Of a stretch of DNA of 32,205 bases, positions 14,690 through 22,220 are shown one piece after another. Positions within the stretch are counted from its first letter, which is position 1. Each line of letters begins with the position of its first letter. Below the pieces are notes generated by a model, which worked only from the letters and a program-made list of their open reading frames with translations, searched no databases and was not told where the DNA came from. This DNA is from Candidatus Merdiplasma excrementigallinarum (GTDB taxonomy: Bacteria; Bacillota; Clostridia; Lachnospirales; Lachnospiraceae). A program made the position numbers and the translations under genes. The stretch lies in contig DVOS01000046.1 of the NCBI GenBank assembly GCA_018713435.1, forward strand, positions 1 through 32,205, given 5' to 3'.

Positions 14690-15664
14690 ATGTACAACTA
14701 TGAAGAACTGGGGCTGGTAAACACAAAGGAAATGTTTGACAAAGCCTACCGGGAAGGTTATGCGGTGCCGGCCCTGAATTTTGTTACGATTGAGCAGCTC
14801 AACGGTATGATTGACGCTGTCATCGAGAAAAGATCTCCGGTAATCCTGCTGGTTTCGCCCAATCTGCACCGTCAGCTGGGGCATGAGATGACGGCAAGGC
14901 TGGCCCAGGTGGCAACAGACCGGATTAAAAATGCCGGGCTGAATATTCCGGTTGCCCTGCATCTGGATCACGGCATGACCTTTGAGCAGTGTGTGGCAGC
15001 CATTGAAGGAGGCTTCTCTTCTGTTATGATTGACGGAAGCAAACTTCCCTTTGAGGAGAATATTGCCCTGACAAAGAAGGTGGCGGAGTATGCCCATGCC
15101 CGCAACGTAACGGTGGAGGCCGAACTTGGCATTCTGAAAGGCAAGGAAGAGGAAGGCACGGAAGGAACCAATGAGAGTATGTATACAGATCCCGTCATGG
15201 CTGTGGATTTTATTGAACGGTCCGGCTGTGACAGCCTGGCGATTTCCATAGGCACCTGCCACGGGCTTGTAAAAATGGTTCCCCGGGAAGACGGGACGCT
15301 TCCGGAGTTAAAATACGACATACTGCAGTATATTTCTGACAAAAAACCGGGCTTCCCCATCGTACTCCACGGCTGCTCTAATATTTCACAGACTTATGTG
15401 GATATGATTAACCAGCACGGAGGACATATTGAGAAGACAGTGGGCATACCGGATGAGCAGGTACGCAAGGCAGCCGGGCTTGCCGTGTGCAAAATCAATA
15501 TTGCCACAGACGGCTGGATCTGCGGACTGGCCAATACAAGAAGGATCCTGGATGAAGAGCCGGGAGCGATTGACAGCCGGTGCTTTACGCTGAAAATCCG
15601 GCCGCTTATGAAAGAACTGTATCTGCATAAGATTGAAATTATGGGCAGCGGAAACCGCGCTTAA
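14690..15664 (+). CDS. Class II (zinc) fructose/sedoheptulose-bisphosphate aldolase family
   Basis: About 324 residues. VPALNFVTIEQLNGMIDA is the family's N-terminal strand; VALHLDHG carries the catalytic Asp and a zinc histidine; VEAELGILKGKEEE and ISIGTCHGLVK give the Glu and second His; VLHGCSNIS has the third His, with Cys-Ser where most relatives have Gly/Thr-Ser. It would cleave a ketose bisphosphate to dihydroxyacetone phosphate and an aldose phosphate. AAGGAGG at 14674-14680 fixes the ATG at 14690 rather than one seven codons upstream. Being directly behind phosphofructokinase, it may act on fructose-, tagatose- or sedoheptulose-bisphosphate; the sequence alone cannot decide. Confidence 0.9.
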   Translation: MYNYEELGLVNTKEMFDKAYREGYAVPALNFVTIEQLNGMIDAVIEKRSPVILLVSPNLHRQLGHEMTARLAQVATDRIKNAGLNIPVALHLDHGMTFEQCVAAIEGGFSSVMIDGSKLPFEENIALTKKVAEYAHARNVTVEAELGILKGKEEEGTEGTNESMYTDPVMAVDFIERSGCDSLAISIGTCHGLVKMVPREDGTLPELKYDILQYISDKKPGFPIVLHGCSNISQTYVDMINQHGGHIEKTVGIPDEQVRKAAGLAVCKINIATDGWICGLANTRRILDEEPGAIDSRCFTLKIRPLMKELYLHKIEIMGSGNRA

Positions 15665-15688
15665 AGAATAAGACCAGGGGGCGCCAGA

Positions 15689-16597
15689 ATGAATCATAAC
15701 AAAGAAAAACTGTTTCTGTGCGTGGAAATCGGAGGAACGAATCTGCGCGTGGGAGTTGTGAGAGAAGATTATACTTTGGAGCAGTTTGAAAAAATTCCGT
15801 CGGCAGAACTGTCGGACGCAGAGGACAAGGGCGTGTATTTTAAAACACTTCTGGATCCCATCCTTGAAAAATACGGAAAAGACCGTTTCCATGGTATTTC
15901 TCTTTCTCTGGCTTCGCTTATGAACCGGGAGAGAACGATATGTTTTAATTCGCCGAATATAAAGGGTTTCGATCATCTCCCCCTTAAGGGAATGCTGGAG
16001 GATATCTGGGGACTTCCTGTCATAATGGAGCGGGATGTGAATACGTCTCTGCTTTACGATCTCCGTAAAAACAATATTGTGGGAGAGGGGATCGTAATCG
16101 GGATTTATATAGGAACCGGCCTTGGTAACGCCATGAGCATTGACGGGAAAATTTACCGGGGCAGTACCGGTTCCTCCTGTGAACTGGGTCATATTCCTGT
16201 TGACGGGCTGGAAGAGATGTGTGGTTGTGGAAAAGCCGGCTGTATCGAACTGAGGGCATGCGGAAAGGTTCTTGCGGGAATTGCGGAAAAGACTTTTCAC
16301 TGCCCGGTACAGGAAATTTTCACAAAATACGGGGACAGGAAGGAGGTGTTAGATGTAGTACGCATGTGCGCGCTTGCCACGGCCACGGAAGTCACAATCC
16401 TTGATCCGGTTTGCGTAATCCTGGGCGGCGGCGTAACGCAGATACCGGATTTCCCGCTGGAGTATTTCACCCGGACGGTAAGTGAAAATCTTCGGATACC
16501 GGAACCCCGCGGCTCACTGCGTATTATCCCGGCATCACCGGACCCGGAAGTGGGTATTATAGGGGCGGCAATCAATGCGGCGGCCTTTTGGAAGTAA
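15689..16597 (+). CDS. ROK family sugar kinase, allose-kinase (AlsK)-like
   Basis: A 302-residue ROK kinase without a DNA-binding domain. The phosphate loop is VEIGGTNLRVGVV (residues ~11-23), with Glu where most ROK kinases have Asp. The catalytic base is the Asp in MERDVNTSLLYDL; GTGLGNAMSIDGKIYRGSTG is the adenosine region; zinc ligands are GHIP and CGCGKAGCIE. Several blocks, RDVN, YIGTGLG and ILGGGV..IPDFP, resemble E. coli D-allose kinase AlsK as I recall it. It phosphorylates a hexose or similar sugar after uptake. No allose-6-phosphate isomerase or allulose-6-phosphate epimerase is in the window, so allose itself is not established as the substrate. Confidence 0.85.
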   Translation: MNHNKEKLFLCVEIGGTNLRVGVVREDYTLEQFEKIPSAELSDAEDKGVYFKTLLDPILEKYGKDRFHGISLSLASLMNRERTICFNSPNIKGFDHLPLKGMLEDIWGLPVIMERDVNTSLLYDLRKNNIVGEGIVIGIYIGTGLGNAMSIDGKIYRGSTGSSCELGHIPVDGLEEMCGCGKAGCIELRACGKVLAGIAEKTFHCPVQEIFTKYGDRKEVLDVVRMCALATATEVTILDPVCVILGGGVTQIPDFPLEYFTRTVSENLRIPEPRGSLRIIPASPDPEVGIIGAAINAAAFWK

Positions 16598-16684
16598 AAG
16601 GCAGGCAGATTGTGAAAAACATACAAAAAGTGTTTGACCCGATTATATAATATGGCAAAATATAATAATGGATTTAAAGATTCA

Positions 16685-16713
16685 TTGACATTATTAATTA
16701 AACGAATTAAAAT
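16685..16713 (+). promoter_or_regulatory. Internal promoter for the transporter genes
   Basis: A consensus TTGACA (16685-16690) and TAAAAT (16708-16713) are 17 bp apart, about 58 bp before the binding-protein start. It would let the importer be made at higher levels than the enzymes upstream. The spacer contains an inverted repeat (see 16694-16710), and a second short one, AGTCG...CGACT (16734-16751), lies downstream of the start point. Confidence 0.8.
16694..16710 (+). promoter_or_regulatory. Candidate operator inside the transporter promoter
   Basis: TTAATT (16694-16699), 5 bp, AATTAA (16705-16710): a perfect AT-rich inverted repeat covering the spacer and part of the -10. Its shape fits sites used by ROK-family repressors, and a ROK repressor is encoded at 8573-9805. 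Binding here would block RNA polymerase directly. The assignment to that protein is inferred. Confidence 0.45.
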
Positions 16714-16771
16714 AAGAATGTCAAGAATGAACAAGTCGGGAACGTTCGACTAAGAAAAGGGAGGGTTTATT

Positions 16772-17845
16772 ATGCGTAAGAAAATTTTGGCAGCACTTTT
16801 GGCATCAACTATGATGATTGCTTCCGCAACAACGGTATTAGCGGATTACACAGCTCCGGAAGGAGTTGACCCGTCTGAGTATCATCTGGCTATCTGCATC
16901 CACTCCATGGATAACGAGTACTGGGCACAGGAAGCTACCGGCGCGCAGCTTGCAGCTGAGTACTATGGAGTAAACGCGGATGTTCTGACCTGCGACAGTG
17001 ATGATAACAAGCAGATTCAGGGTATCAAGGACTATATTGCGCAGTACGGCGACAAGGCTATTTTCGTAGTTGACCCGTCTTCTACCGCAAACACGGTAAA
17101 TATTGCTGAGACATGTGAAGAAGCCGGCTGCTATGTGACCATTCTGGCCCACAGAGCAGACGGACTGTATCCCATGGACTATCCGCACTTTGTAGCATCC
17201 ATTATGCTGGATGATATGGCGATCGGTAAGGCAACGGCTACTGCCCTGTTCGAGTCTATCGGCGGCGAAGGCCAGGTTGCGGAGCTGGTTGGTCTGCTGG
17301 GCGATGACTCTGCTACCAACAGACACGCGGCATTCGAGGCAGCTCTGGAAGATTACCCGGATATCGAAGTGGTTGACAGCCAGACAGCAAGCTGGAGCCA
17401 GTCTGACGCTATGGCGCTGGTTGAGAACTGGATCGTAAACTATCCGGATCTGAAGGGTATCTTCTCCGCAAACGATACAATGGCACTGGGTGCTGTTGAG
17501 GCTCTGAAGAACGCCGGAAAGAACGGCGAGATTAAAGTCAGCGGATGCGACGGCATCGAGGCAGCTCTTAACGCAGTGAAAGACGGCGACATGGTTGTGA
17601 CGAACGCAAATGACGGATACTGCATCGCCGGCTACGGCGCATCCTACGCGATCCAGGCAGCTCTTGGTTCTCTTGACGTAGAGGGAATGGAAGCGGCAGA
17701 CCGCATGTTCTTCAGCAAGACCACAGTTGTTACAGAAGACAATGCTGATGAAATTATCTCCAAATTTATTGAGACACAGGATCCGGGATATGATTATTCT
17801 GATCTGAGCTTCTGCGTAGACGCACCTCAGGAATTACCCGAATAA
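16772..17845 (+). CDS. Sugar ABC transporter substrate-binding protein, non-lipidated
   Basis: A 357-residue protein of the RbsB-like type (periplasmic-binding-protein 1/4 fold). Residues 1-24 are a signal peptide: MRKK, a hydrophobic core, and VLA before D25, a signal-peptidase-I site. There is no cysteine and no lipobox. Binding-protein features follow: AICIHSMDNEYWAQEA, CDSDDNKQIQGIKDYI, AIFVVDPSS, then the second lobe with IFSANDTMALGAVEAL and VSGCDGIEAALNAV. The mature protein is acidic. In Gram-positive bacteria such proteins are normally lipid-anchored; this one would be released unless held another way. AGGGAGGG precedes the ATG. The substrate is a pentose or hexose of unknown identity. 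Confidence 0.9.
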   Translation: MRKKILAALLASTMMIASATTVLADYTAPEGVDPSEYHLAICIHSMDNEYWAQEATGAQLAAEYYGVNADVLTCDSDDNKQIQGIKDYIAQYGDKAIFVVDPSSTANTVNIAETCEEAGCYVTILAHRADGLYPMDYPHFVASIMLDDMAIGKATATALFESIGGEGQVAELVGLLGDDSATNRHAAFEAALEDYPDIEVVDSQTASWSQSDAMALVENWIVNYPDLKGIFSANDTMALGAVEALKNAGKNGEIKVSGCDGIEAALNAVKDGDMVVTNANDGYCIAGYGASYAIQAALGSLDVEGMEAADRMFFSKTTVVTEDNADEIISKFIETQDPGYDYSDLSFCVDAPQELPE

Positions 17846-17897
17846 TGCAGATGATTTAATACCGGAAGAAATGGACAGTAAAGTATAATTATTAAGA

Positions 17898-17928
17898 CAG
17901 AGGAGAAATGCTTTGCATTTCTCCTCTG
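17898..17928 (+). terminator. Strong stem-loop between binding protein and permease genes
   Basis: CAGAGGAGAAATGC (17898-17911) and its exact complement (17915-17928) form a 14-bp stem with a TTT loop. Only TTAAAATAA follows, so termination should be partial. Such hairpins between a binding-protein gene and membrane-component genes usually protect the upstream message and reduce read-through, giving more binding protein than permease. Its stem core AGGAGAAAT recurs in the hairpin at 21498-21528. Confidence 0.7.
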
Positions 17929-17954
17929 TTAAAATAAGGATGTGAGGACAATCT

Positions 17955-18980
17955 ATGAATAGAAAACGACGCGACGCAATCAAGAATTTGTCAGTTAGTC
18001 AGCAGTTTGTCGCCCAGGCGGAAGAAAACGCAAGGATGGACAAGATCCGGCGTTATTCTCCGCTGATTTTGCTTGTTATTATGACTGCTATCGGCGGAAT
18101 TTCCCAGAAAAACTTTTTTTCCTGGGCCAACATTGTAAACATTATGTTCCAGATGTCGATTCCGCTGGTTATTTCCGTGGGATTAAGCTATGTGCTTCTT
18201 CTGGGAAGCATTGACCTTTCCATTGAGGGAGTTATGGGCTTTGGCGGTTCCCTGGTGGCGTATCTGGTGATTAATAATTCAAATTCCAATAACTTTGGCC
18301 TTTTGGGCGTTCTCCTGGTAGTGCTGATCGGGCTGGGAGTGGGAGCCATTGTGGGGTTCCTTCATACAAAAGCAAGGATTGCAAGTTTTATTGTCAGCTA
18401 TGCGGTGGGCTGTATTATGACCGGAGCGGCTGTTCTTATTTACAGAGGAACGCCGATCCAGGTGAAAGACCCCCTGTTTACCGCGATTTCGCAGGGAAGA
18501 CTTTTTGGTATTCCGTACATAACATTGATTTCATTCGCCGTGTTTATTATAGGCGCCATCATCATGAACTATACGGCATTCGGACGGGCGGTTTTCGCCA
18601 TCGGTGATAATGAGGCGGCAGCGGCATCCACCGGCATTAATATTTCCCGCACAAAGATCAAGGTATTCGCCTTATGCGGCTGTACGGCGGCCATCGCGGG
18701 CGTACTGCAGTGCATGAGATTAAAACTGGGCCAGTCTGACCTTGGATTAAACCAGATGTTTCCTGTCGTGACAGCAATCGTTCTTGGCGGCGGATCTGTA
18801 AGCGGAGGAAAGGGAGGATCCCTCCAGTCCTTTGTGGGTGTTCTGATTTATACGGAGCTTGCCAACTGGCTGACGCTTATGGGAGTTGATACAAATCTGA
18901 AGAAAGTCATTCAGGGTATCATTATCATCGTAGCCGTTACTCTTACAGTTGAGCATAACAGAAAGACCGTAGTGAAATAA
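17955..18980 (+). CDS. Sugar ABC transporter permease, RbsC type (first)
   Basis: A 341-residue inner-membrane permease of the ribose/galactose (BPD_transp_2) family. After a charged cytoplasmic N-terminus of ~32 residues there are about eight or more hydrophobic segments. Family signatures are SIDLSIEGVMGFGGSLVAYL, TAFGRAVFAIGDNEAAAASTGIN (the coupling region that contacts the ATPase), and IVLGGGSVSGGKGGSL. It differs clearly from the second permease at 20530, so the channel is probably a heterodimer. The ribosome binding site is modest (GTGAGGA), consistent with lower expression than the binding protein. Confidence 0.92.
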   Translation: MNRKRRDAIKNLSVSQQFVAQAEENARMDKIRRYSPLILLVIMTAIGGISQKNFFSWANIVNIMFQMSIPLVISVGLSYVLLLGSIDLSIEGVMGFGGSLVAYLVINNSNSNNFGLLGVLLVVLIGLGVGAIVGFLHTKARIASFIVSYAVGCIMTGAAVLIYRGTPIQVKDPLFTAISQGRLFGIPYITLISFAVFIIGAIIMNYTAFGRAVFAIGDNEAAAASTGINISRTKIKVFALCGCTAAIAGVLQCMRLKLGQSDLGLNQMFPVVTAIVLGGGSVSGGKGGSLQSFVGVLIYTELANWLTLMGVDTNLKKVIQGIIIIVAVTLTVEHNRKTVVK

Positions 18981-18994
18981 GCGGAGGGGGACAT

Positions 18995-20515
18995 ATGGGA
19001 GAAGTTTTATTTGAAACAAAAGGCATCGGCAAAACATATGGAACCAACACTGTTTTGCACGACATTGATATGAAGATCCACAGCGGGGAAGTGATCGGGC
19101 TGATCGGCGAAAACGGAGCCGGCAAGTCTACCCTGATGAAAATCATCAGCGGCGTGGACACGCCGTCCATGGGTGAAATGTTTTATATGGGCAAACCGTA
19201 TACAGCCACTTCCATTATTAACGCCAATAAACAGGGGATCGGAATGGTATTCCAGGAGCAGTCTCTGGTGGCGAATCTGACGATTGCCCAGAATATCTAT
19301 CTCGGCAGAGAGAAAAAGTACTCCAAAGCGGGCCTGGTAAACTGGAATAAGATGAACAAAGATGCCAAGACCGCTCTTGAGAGAGTGGATATTAAGGTGG
19401 ACCCCGGCAAAAAGGTCCGGGATATTGACATGGCGACCCGGGAAATGGTTGAGATTGCCAAGGTGCTGGATGTGGTGACGGAGGTAGCGGACGGACATGC
19501 CATTATACTTCTGGACGAGCCCACCACCGTACTTTCAGATGATGAAATTCAGGAGATGTATGTGCAGATCCGCAAGATGAAAGCGGCGGGAAACGGCATC
19601 GTATTTATTTCTCATCATCTGGACGAGATTCTTGAGATTACCGACACCATCTATGTATTTAAGGATGGAGAACAGACCGCAGTATTCCCCACAAAGGAAG
19701 CAAGCCTTGACATACTGTATGAAAAAATGGTGGGGCGGGCTACCACCGGAGAATTTTATGTGGAAGCGCAGCAGACCACGCCTTCCGACAAGGTGGTTCT
19801 GGAAGTGGACGACCTGAGTCTTTTCGGTGTATTTAACCATGTTTCTTTCAAACTCCATGAAGGAGAGGTGCTGGGTTTTGCGGGATTGGACGGGTCCGGA
19901 GCGGAGGATGTGTGCAACTGCCTGGTGGGCCAGGTGGCGCCCACGGAGGGCCGTATTCTTCTGAACGGTGTGGAGAAAAAATTCGGCAATTCCTATCAGG
20001 CCCGCAAGAACGGCATTCTTTCCGTGCCGAAGGACAGACGGGATGAAGGAATTATCGGCATTCTTTCTATTGAGGACAACATTTCCATCTCCAGCTGGAA
20101 CAATATGAAAAAGGGCGGTATTCTCTCCGGCAAACGGATCCGGGAGACGGCTTATAAATGGATTAAAGAGGCCGGGATTAAGTGCACAGGTCCCAAGGAA
20201 CGTATTTCACAGCTTTCAGGCGGCAATGCCCAGAAAGTTATTTTCGCGAGAGCCCTTGAGAGCGGGTGCAAGGTGCTGATCCTGAACCATCCCACCCGAG
20301 GCGTGGATGTAGGCGCCAAGCAGGAAATTTATCGCCTGGTGCGGGAGATGACCGCGGCGGGACATGCCATTATTGTGATCGGCGATACGCTGGATGAATG
20401 CCTGGGCCTTGCCAGCAATGTGATTGTTTTCAGAGACGGCCTGATAAGCGGAAGCTTCGAATGCCCTGTATACAAGAAGCCTTCTCAGCAAGAAGTTGTA
20501 CAATTTATGATGTAG
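18995..20515 (+). CDS. Sugar ABC transporter double ATPase, RbsA/MglA type, degenerate second site
   Basis: A 506-residue protein with two nucleotide-binding domains. NBD1 has an intact Walker A (GENGAGKST, 38-46), Q-loop Q87, Walker B ILLDEPT (D174, E175) and H-loop, but a poor signature (DIDMATREMVEIAK). NBD2 has a normal signature LSGGN (407-411), but its Walker A is GLDGSGAED with no GK(S/T), and its Walker B reads ILNHPTRG, with Asn431 and His432 where RbsA proteins have Asp and Glu. So one composite ATP site (Walker 1 with signature 2) is complete and the other is degenerate on both faces. It energises uptake through the two flanking permeases. GCGGAGGGGG precedes the start. Confidence 0.93.
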   Translation: MGEVLFETKGIGKTYGTNTVLHDIDMKIHSGEVIGLIGENGAGKSTLMKIISGVDTPSMGEMFYMGKPYTATSIINANKQGIGMVFQEQSLVANLTIAQNIYLGREKKYSKAGLVNWNKMNKDAKTALERVDIKVDPGKKVRDIDMATREMVEIAKVLDVVTEVADGHAIILLDEPTTVLSDDEIQEMYVQIRKMKAAGNGIVFISHHLDEILEITDTIYVFKDGEQTAVFPTKEASLDILYEKMVGRATTGEFYVEAQQTTPSDKVVLEVDDLSLFGVFNHVSFKLHEGEVLGFAGLDGSGAEDVCNCLVGQVAPTEGRILLNGVEKKFGNSYQARKNGILSVPKDRRDEGIIGILSIEDNISISSWNNMKKGGILSGKRIRETAYKWIKEAGIKCTGPKERISQLSGGNAQKVIFARALESGCKVLILNHPTRGVDVGAKQEIYRLVREMTAAGHAIIVIGDTLDECLGLASNVIVFRDGLISGSFECPVYKKPSQQEVVQFMM

Positions 20516-20529
20516 GAGGGCGGATAAGA

Positions 20530-21486
20530 ATGAAAAGTAAAAGAATAAGTTTCAATGATTTATCCCAGTACATGGTTGTCATCAGCATCGTGTTAGTGTT
20601 TGGGATCTTTGCTGTTTTAAATCCTAATTTTCTGAGCCCATACAGCCTGCAAAACCTTCTGACGGAGATTTCCCCGTTGGTGCTGCTTGCCGGCGGACTT
20701 TCCTTCATCATTTTTACAGGCGGCATTGATCTTGGCGCCGGAGCGATGGTTTCTGCCACCTGCGTGATTTCAGGCCTGTATGTGAGCCGCTTCGGCAACG
20801 GAATTCTTCCGGTTATGCTGGTGATCGGCTTTTTCCTGGGGCTGCTCAACGGCGTGATTGTTACCAAGCTGAAAATCCCGTCGTTTATCGTGACCCTTTG
20901 TACGCAGAACCTGTGGGCATTTATCGCGCTGTATTTCTGCCCCAATGGATCTGTGGCTGTTGGAATGGATTTCCGGAAAGAAATTGCCTGGATGACAGAC
21001 AAGGTGTTCGGCATCCCGATTATTTTCATTGTGGCGATTGCCGCGGTGATCGTTCTTTATATCTTCCAGCAGTATACTTCCTCCGGAAGATCTATTTTTG
21101 CGGTAGGAGCCAATATCCGGGCCGCCAGACTGGCGGGAGTCAATACGGACAGGGCGCAGATTATGGCCTTCGTTGTCAGCGGAGCCTGCAGTTCTCTGGC
21201 GGGCGCTCTTTACGCCTACAAGCAGAAATCGGCAGTTCCCACCATCGGCGACGCGCTGACCCTTTCCGCCATTGCGTCTATTGCCCTTGGCGGCACTTCC
21301 ATGGCCGGCGGCCGGGGAAGCGTTCTGCGGACTTCCGTTGGCGTTGTGACCATTACAGCTATTACATCCGGTCTGAATATGATGGGTGTTGACCCGTTAT
21401 GGAAAGATATTATCATTGGCGTGATCCTGATCGTGGCCGTATATCTCAATTCAGATACAAAGGGCAGGGACATTATCGTGAAATAA
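20530..21486 (+). CDS. Sugar ABC transporter permease, RbsC type (second)
   Basis: A 318-residue permease with FTGGIDLGAGAMVSATCV, IPSFIVTL, SGRSIFAVGANIRAARLAGVN (the ATPase-coupling loop) and IALGGTSMAGGRGS as family marks. It has a short cytoplasmic N-terminus, unlike the first permease. GGAGGG at 20514-20519 sets the ATG at 20530; longer frames would overlap the ATPase gene. Two distinct permeases around one double ATPase suggest a heterodimeric channel, as in the LsrCD autoinducer-2 importer, although the binding protein and enzymes here point to a sugar. Confidence 0.92.
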   Translation: MKSKRISFNDLSQYMVVISIVLVFGIFAVLNPNFLSPYSLQNLLTEISPLVLLAGGLSFIIFTGGIDLGAGAMVSATCVISGLYVSRFGNGILPVMLVIGFFLGLLNGVIVTKLKIPSFIVTLCTQNLWAFIALYFCPNGSVAVGMDFRKEIAWMTDKVFGIPIIFIVAIAAVIVLYIFQQYTSSGRSIFAVGANIRAARLAGVNTDRAQIMAFVVSGACSSLAGALYAYKQKSAVPTIGDALTLSAIASIALGGTSMAGGRGSVLRTSVGVVTITAITSGLNMMGVDPLWKDIIIGVILIVAVYLNSDTKGRDIIVK

Positions 21487-21497
21487 TGTTTTATCGG

Positions 21498-21532
21498 AGC
21501 AGGAGAAATCAGAAGTATTTCTCCTGCTTTTT
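21498..21532 (+). terminator. Intrinsic terminator after the second permease gene
   Basis: AGCAGGAGAAAT (around 21498-21509) pairs with ATTTCTCCTGCT (21517-21528) across a 7-nt loop, and a run of five Ts ends at 21532. It should stop part of the transcription before the trigger-factor-like gene, unless read-through feeds the genes downstream. No separate promoter is evident before 21561. Confidence 0.75.
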
Positions 21533-21560
21533 AAATCTTACAGAGGCGGAGGAATTTGAA

Positions 21561-22205
21561 ATGTTCGGAAAATTTCGTGTTATGCCGGCAGGCTGTATGG
21601 CCGCCGCGCTGGCAGTTTTATTATTGGCGGGTATGGCGGCGGCAGAGGAGAAGGAAGAGATTTCCTATTTATCGCAGTTTACAGCCTCCGATTACGTTGA
21701 ACTTGCGGAGTATGACCGTATTCCGGTGGAGGCAAATGAAGGCGATACAGAAGGCGTACAGAACGATATAGGAGAATATCTGGAGAACAGCAGCAGCTTT
21801 AAAAAAGACCTTCCCCAGCCCTTTGTAGACAGGAATACGGCTGCGCTGAAAGAACAGCTTCAGGCTTACGCGGACCAGTTTGGTATATCTCTGGAAGAGT
21901 TTATGCAATATTATGACAGCAGCCTGACAGAGGATACGTATGAAGCGTATATTGAGGAGCTGGGACTGACCTACAGCAAAAAACTGGTGGCACTGCAGGC
22001 TGTCGCGGACGCGGAAGAACTGGCTGTGACGGATGAAGAGCTGGAGGAACTGCTGGCAGAGATGGCAGAGTCGGCCGGTTTTTCAGACGCCGGAGAATAC
22101 GAGGAGGCGTTAATGCTGGATACGGAAGAGATCCGGGAAATGCTGATGAGTCAGCGGGTGCTGGAATTTCTGGAGGACAGGGCTGTTTATCAGGAGGCAG
22201 AATAA
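21561..22205 (+). CDS. Exported protein resembling the trigger factor C-terminal (SurA-like) domain
   Basis: A 214-residue acidic protein. Residues 1-28 form a signal peptide with the hydrophobic core AAALAVLLLAGMAAA and a likely cut after AAA; there is no lipobox. The mature part starts with ASDYVELAEYDRIPVEANEG, similar to the linker that leads into the peptidyl-prolyl isomerase domain of trigger factor, skips that domain, and continues with ISLEEFMQYYDSSL through VADAEELAVTDEELEELLAE and MLMSQRVLEFL, the pattern of the trigger factor chaperone arms. GGAGG 8 nt before the ATG decides the start. It sits right after the transporter genes, so it may help an extracytoplasmic protein of this operon to fold. 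Homology is judged by eye. Confidence 0.7.
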   Translation: MFGKFRVMPAGCMAAALAVLLLAGMAAAEEKEEISYLSQFTASDYVELAEYDRIPVEANEGDTEGVQNDIGEYLENSSSFKKDLPQPFVDRNTAALKEQLQAYADQFGISLEEFMQYYDSSLTEDTYEAYIEELGLTYSKKLVALQAVADAEELAVTDEELEELLAEMAESAGFSDAGEYEEALMLDTEEIREMLMSQRVLEFLEDRAVYQEAE

Positions 22206-22220
22206 GGAAGAGGGTGGCTT

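Noticed and set aside
15689..16597. Complete D-allose catabolic operon
   Set aside because: Only the kinase resembles AlsK; the isomerase and epimerase for allose-6-phosphate are absent, so the substrate is left open.
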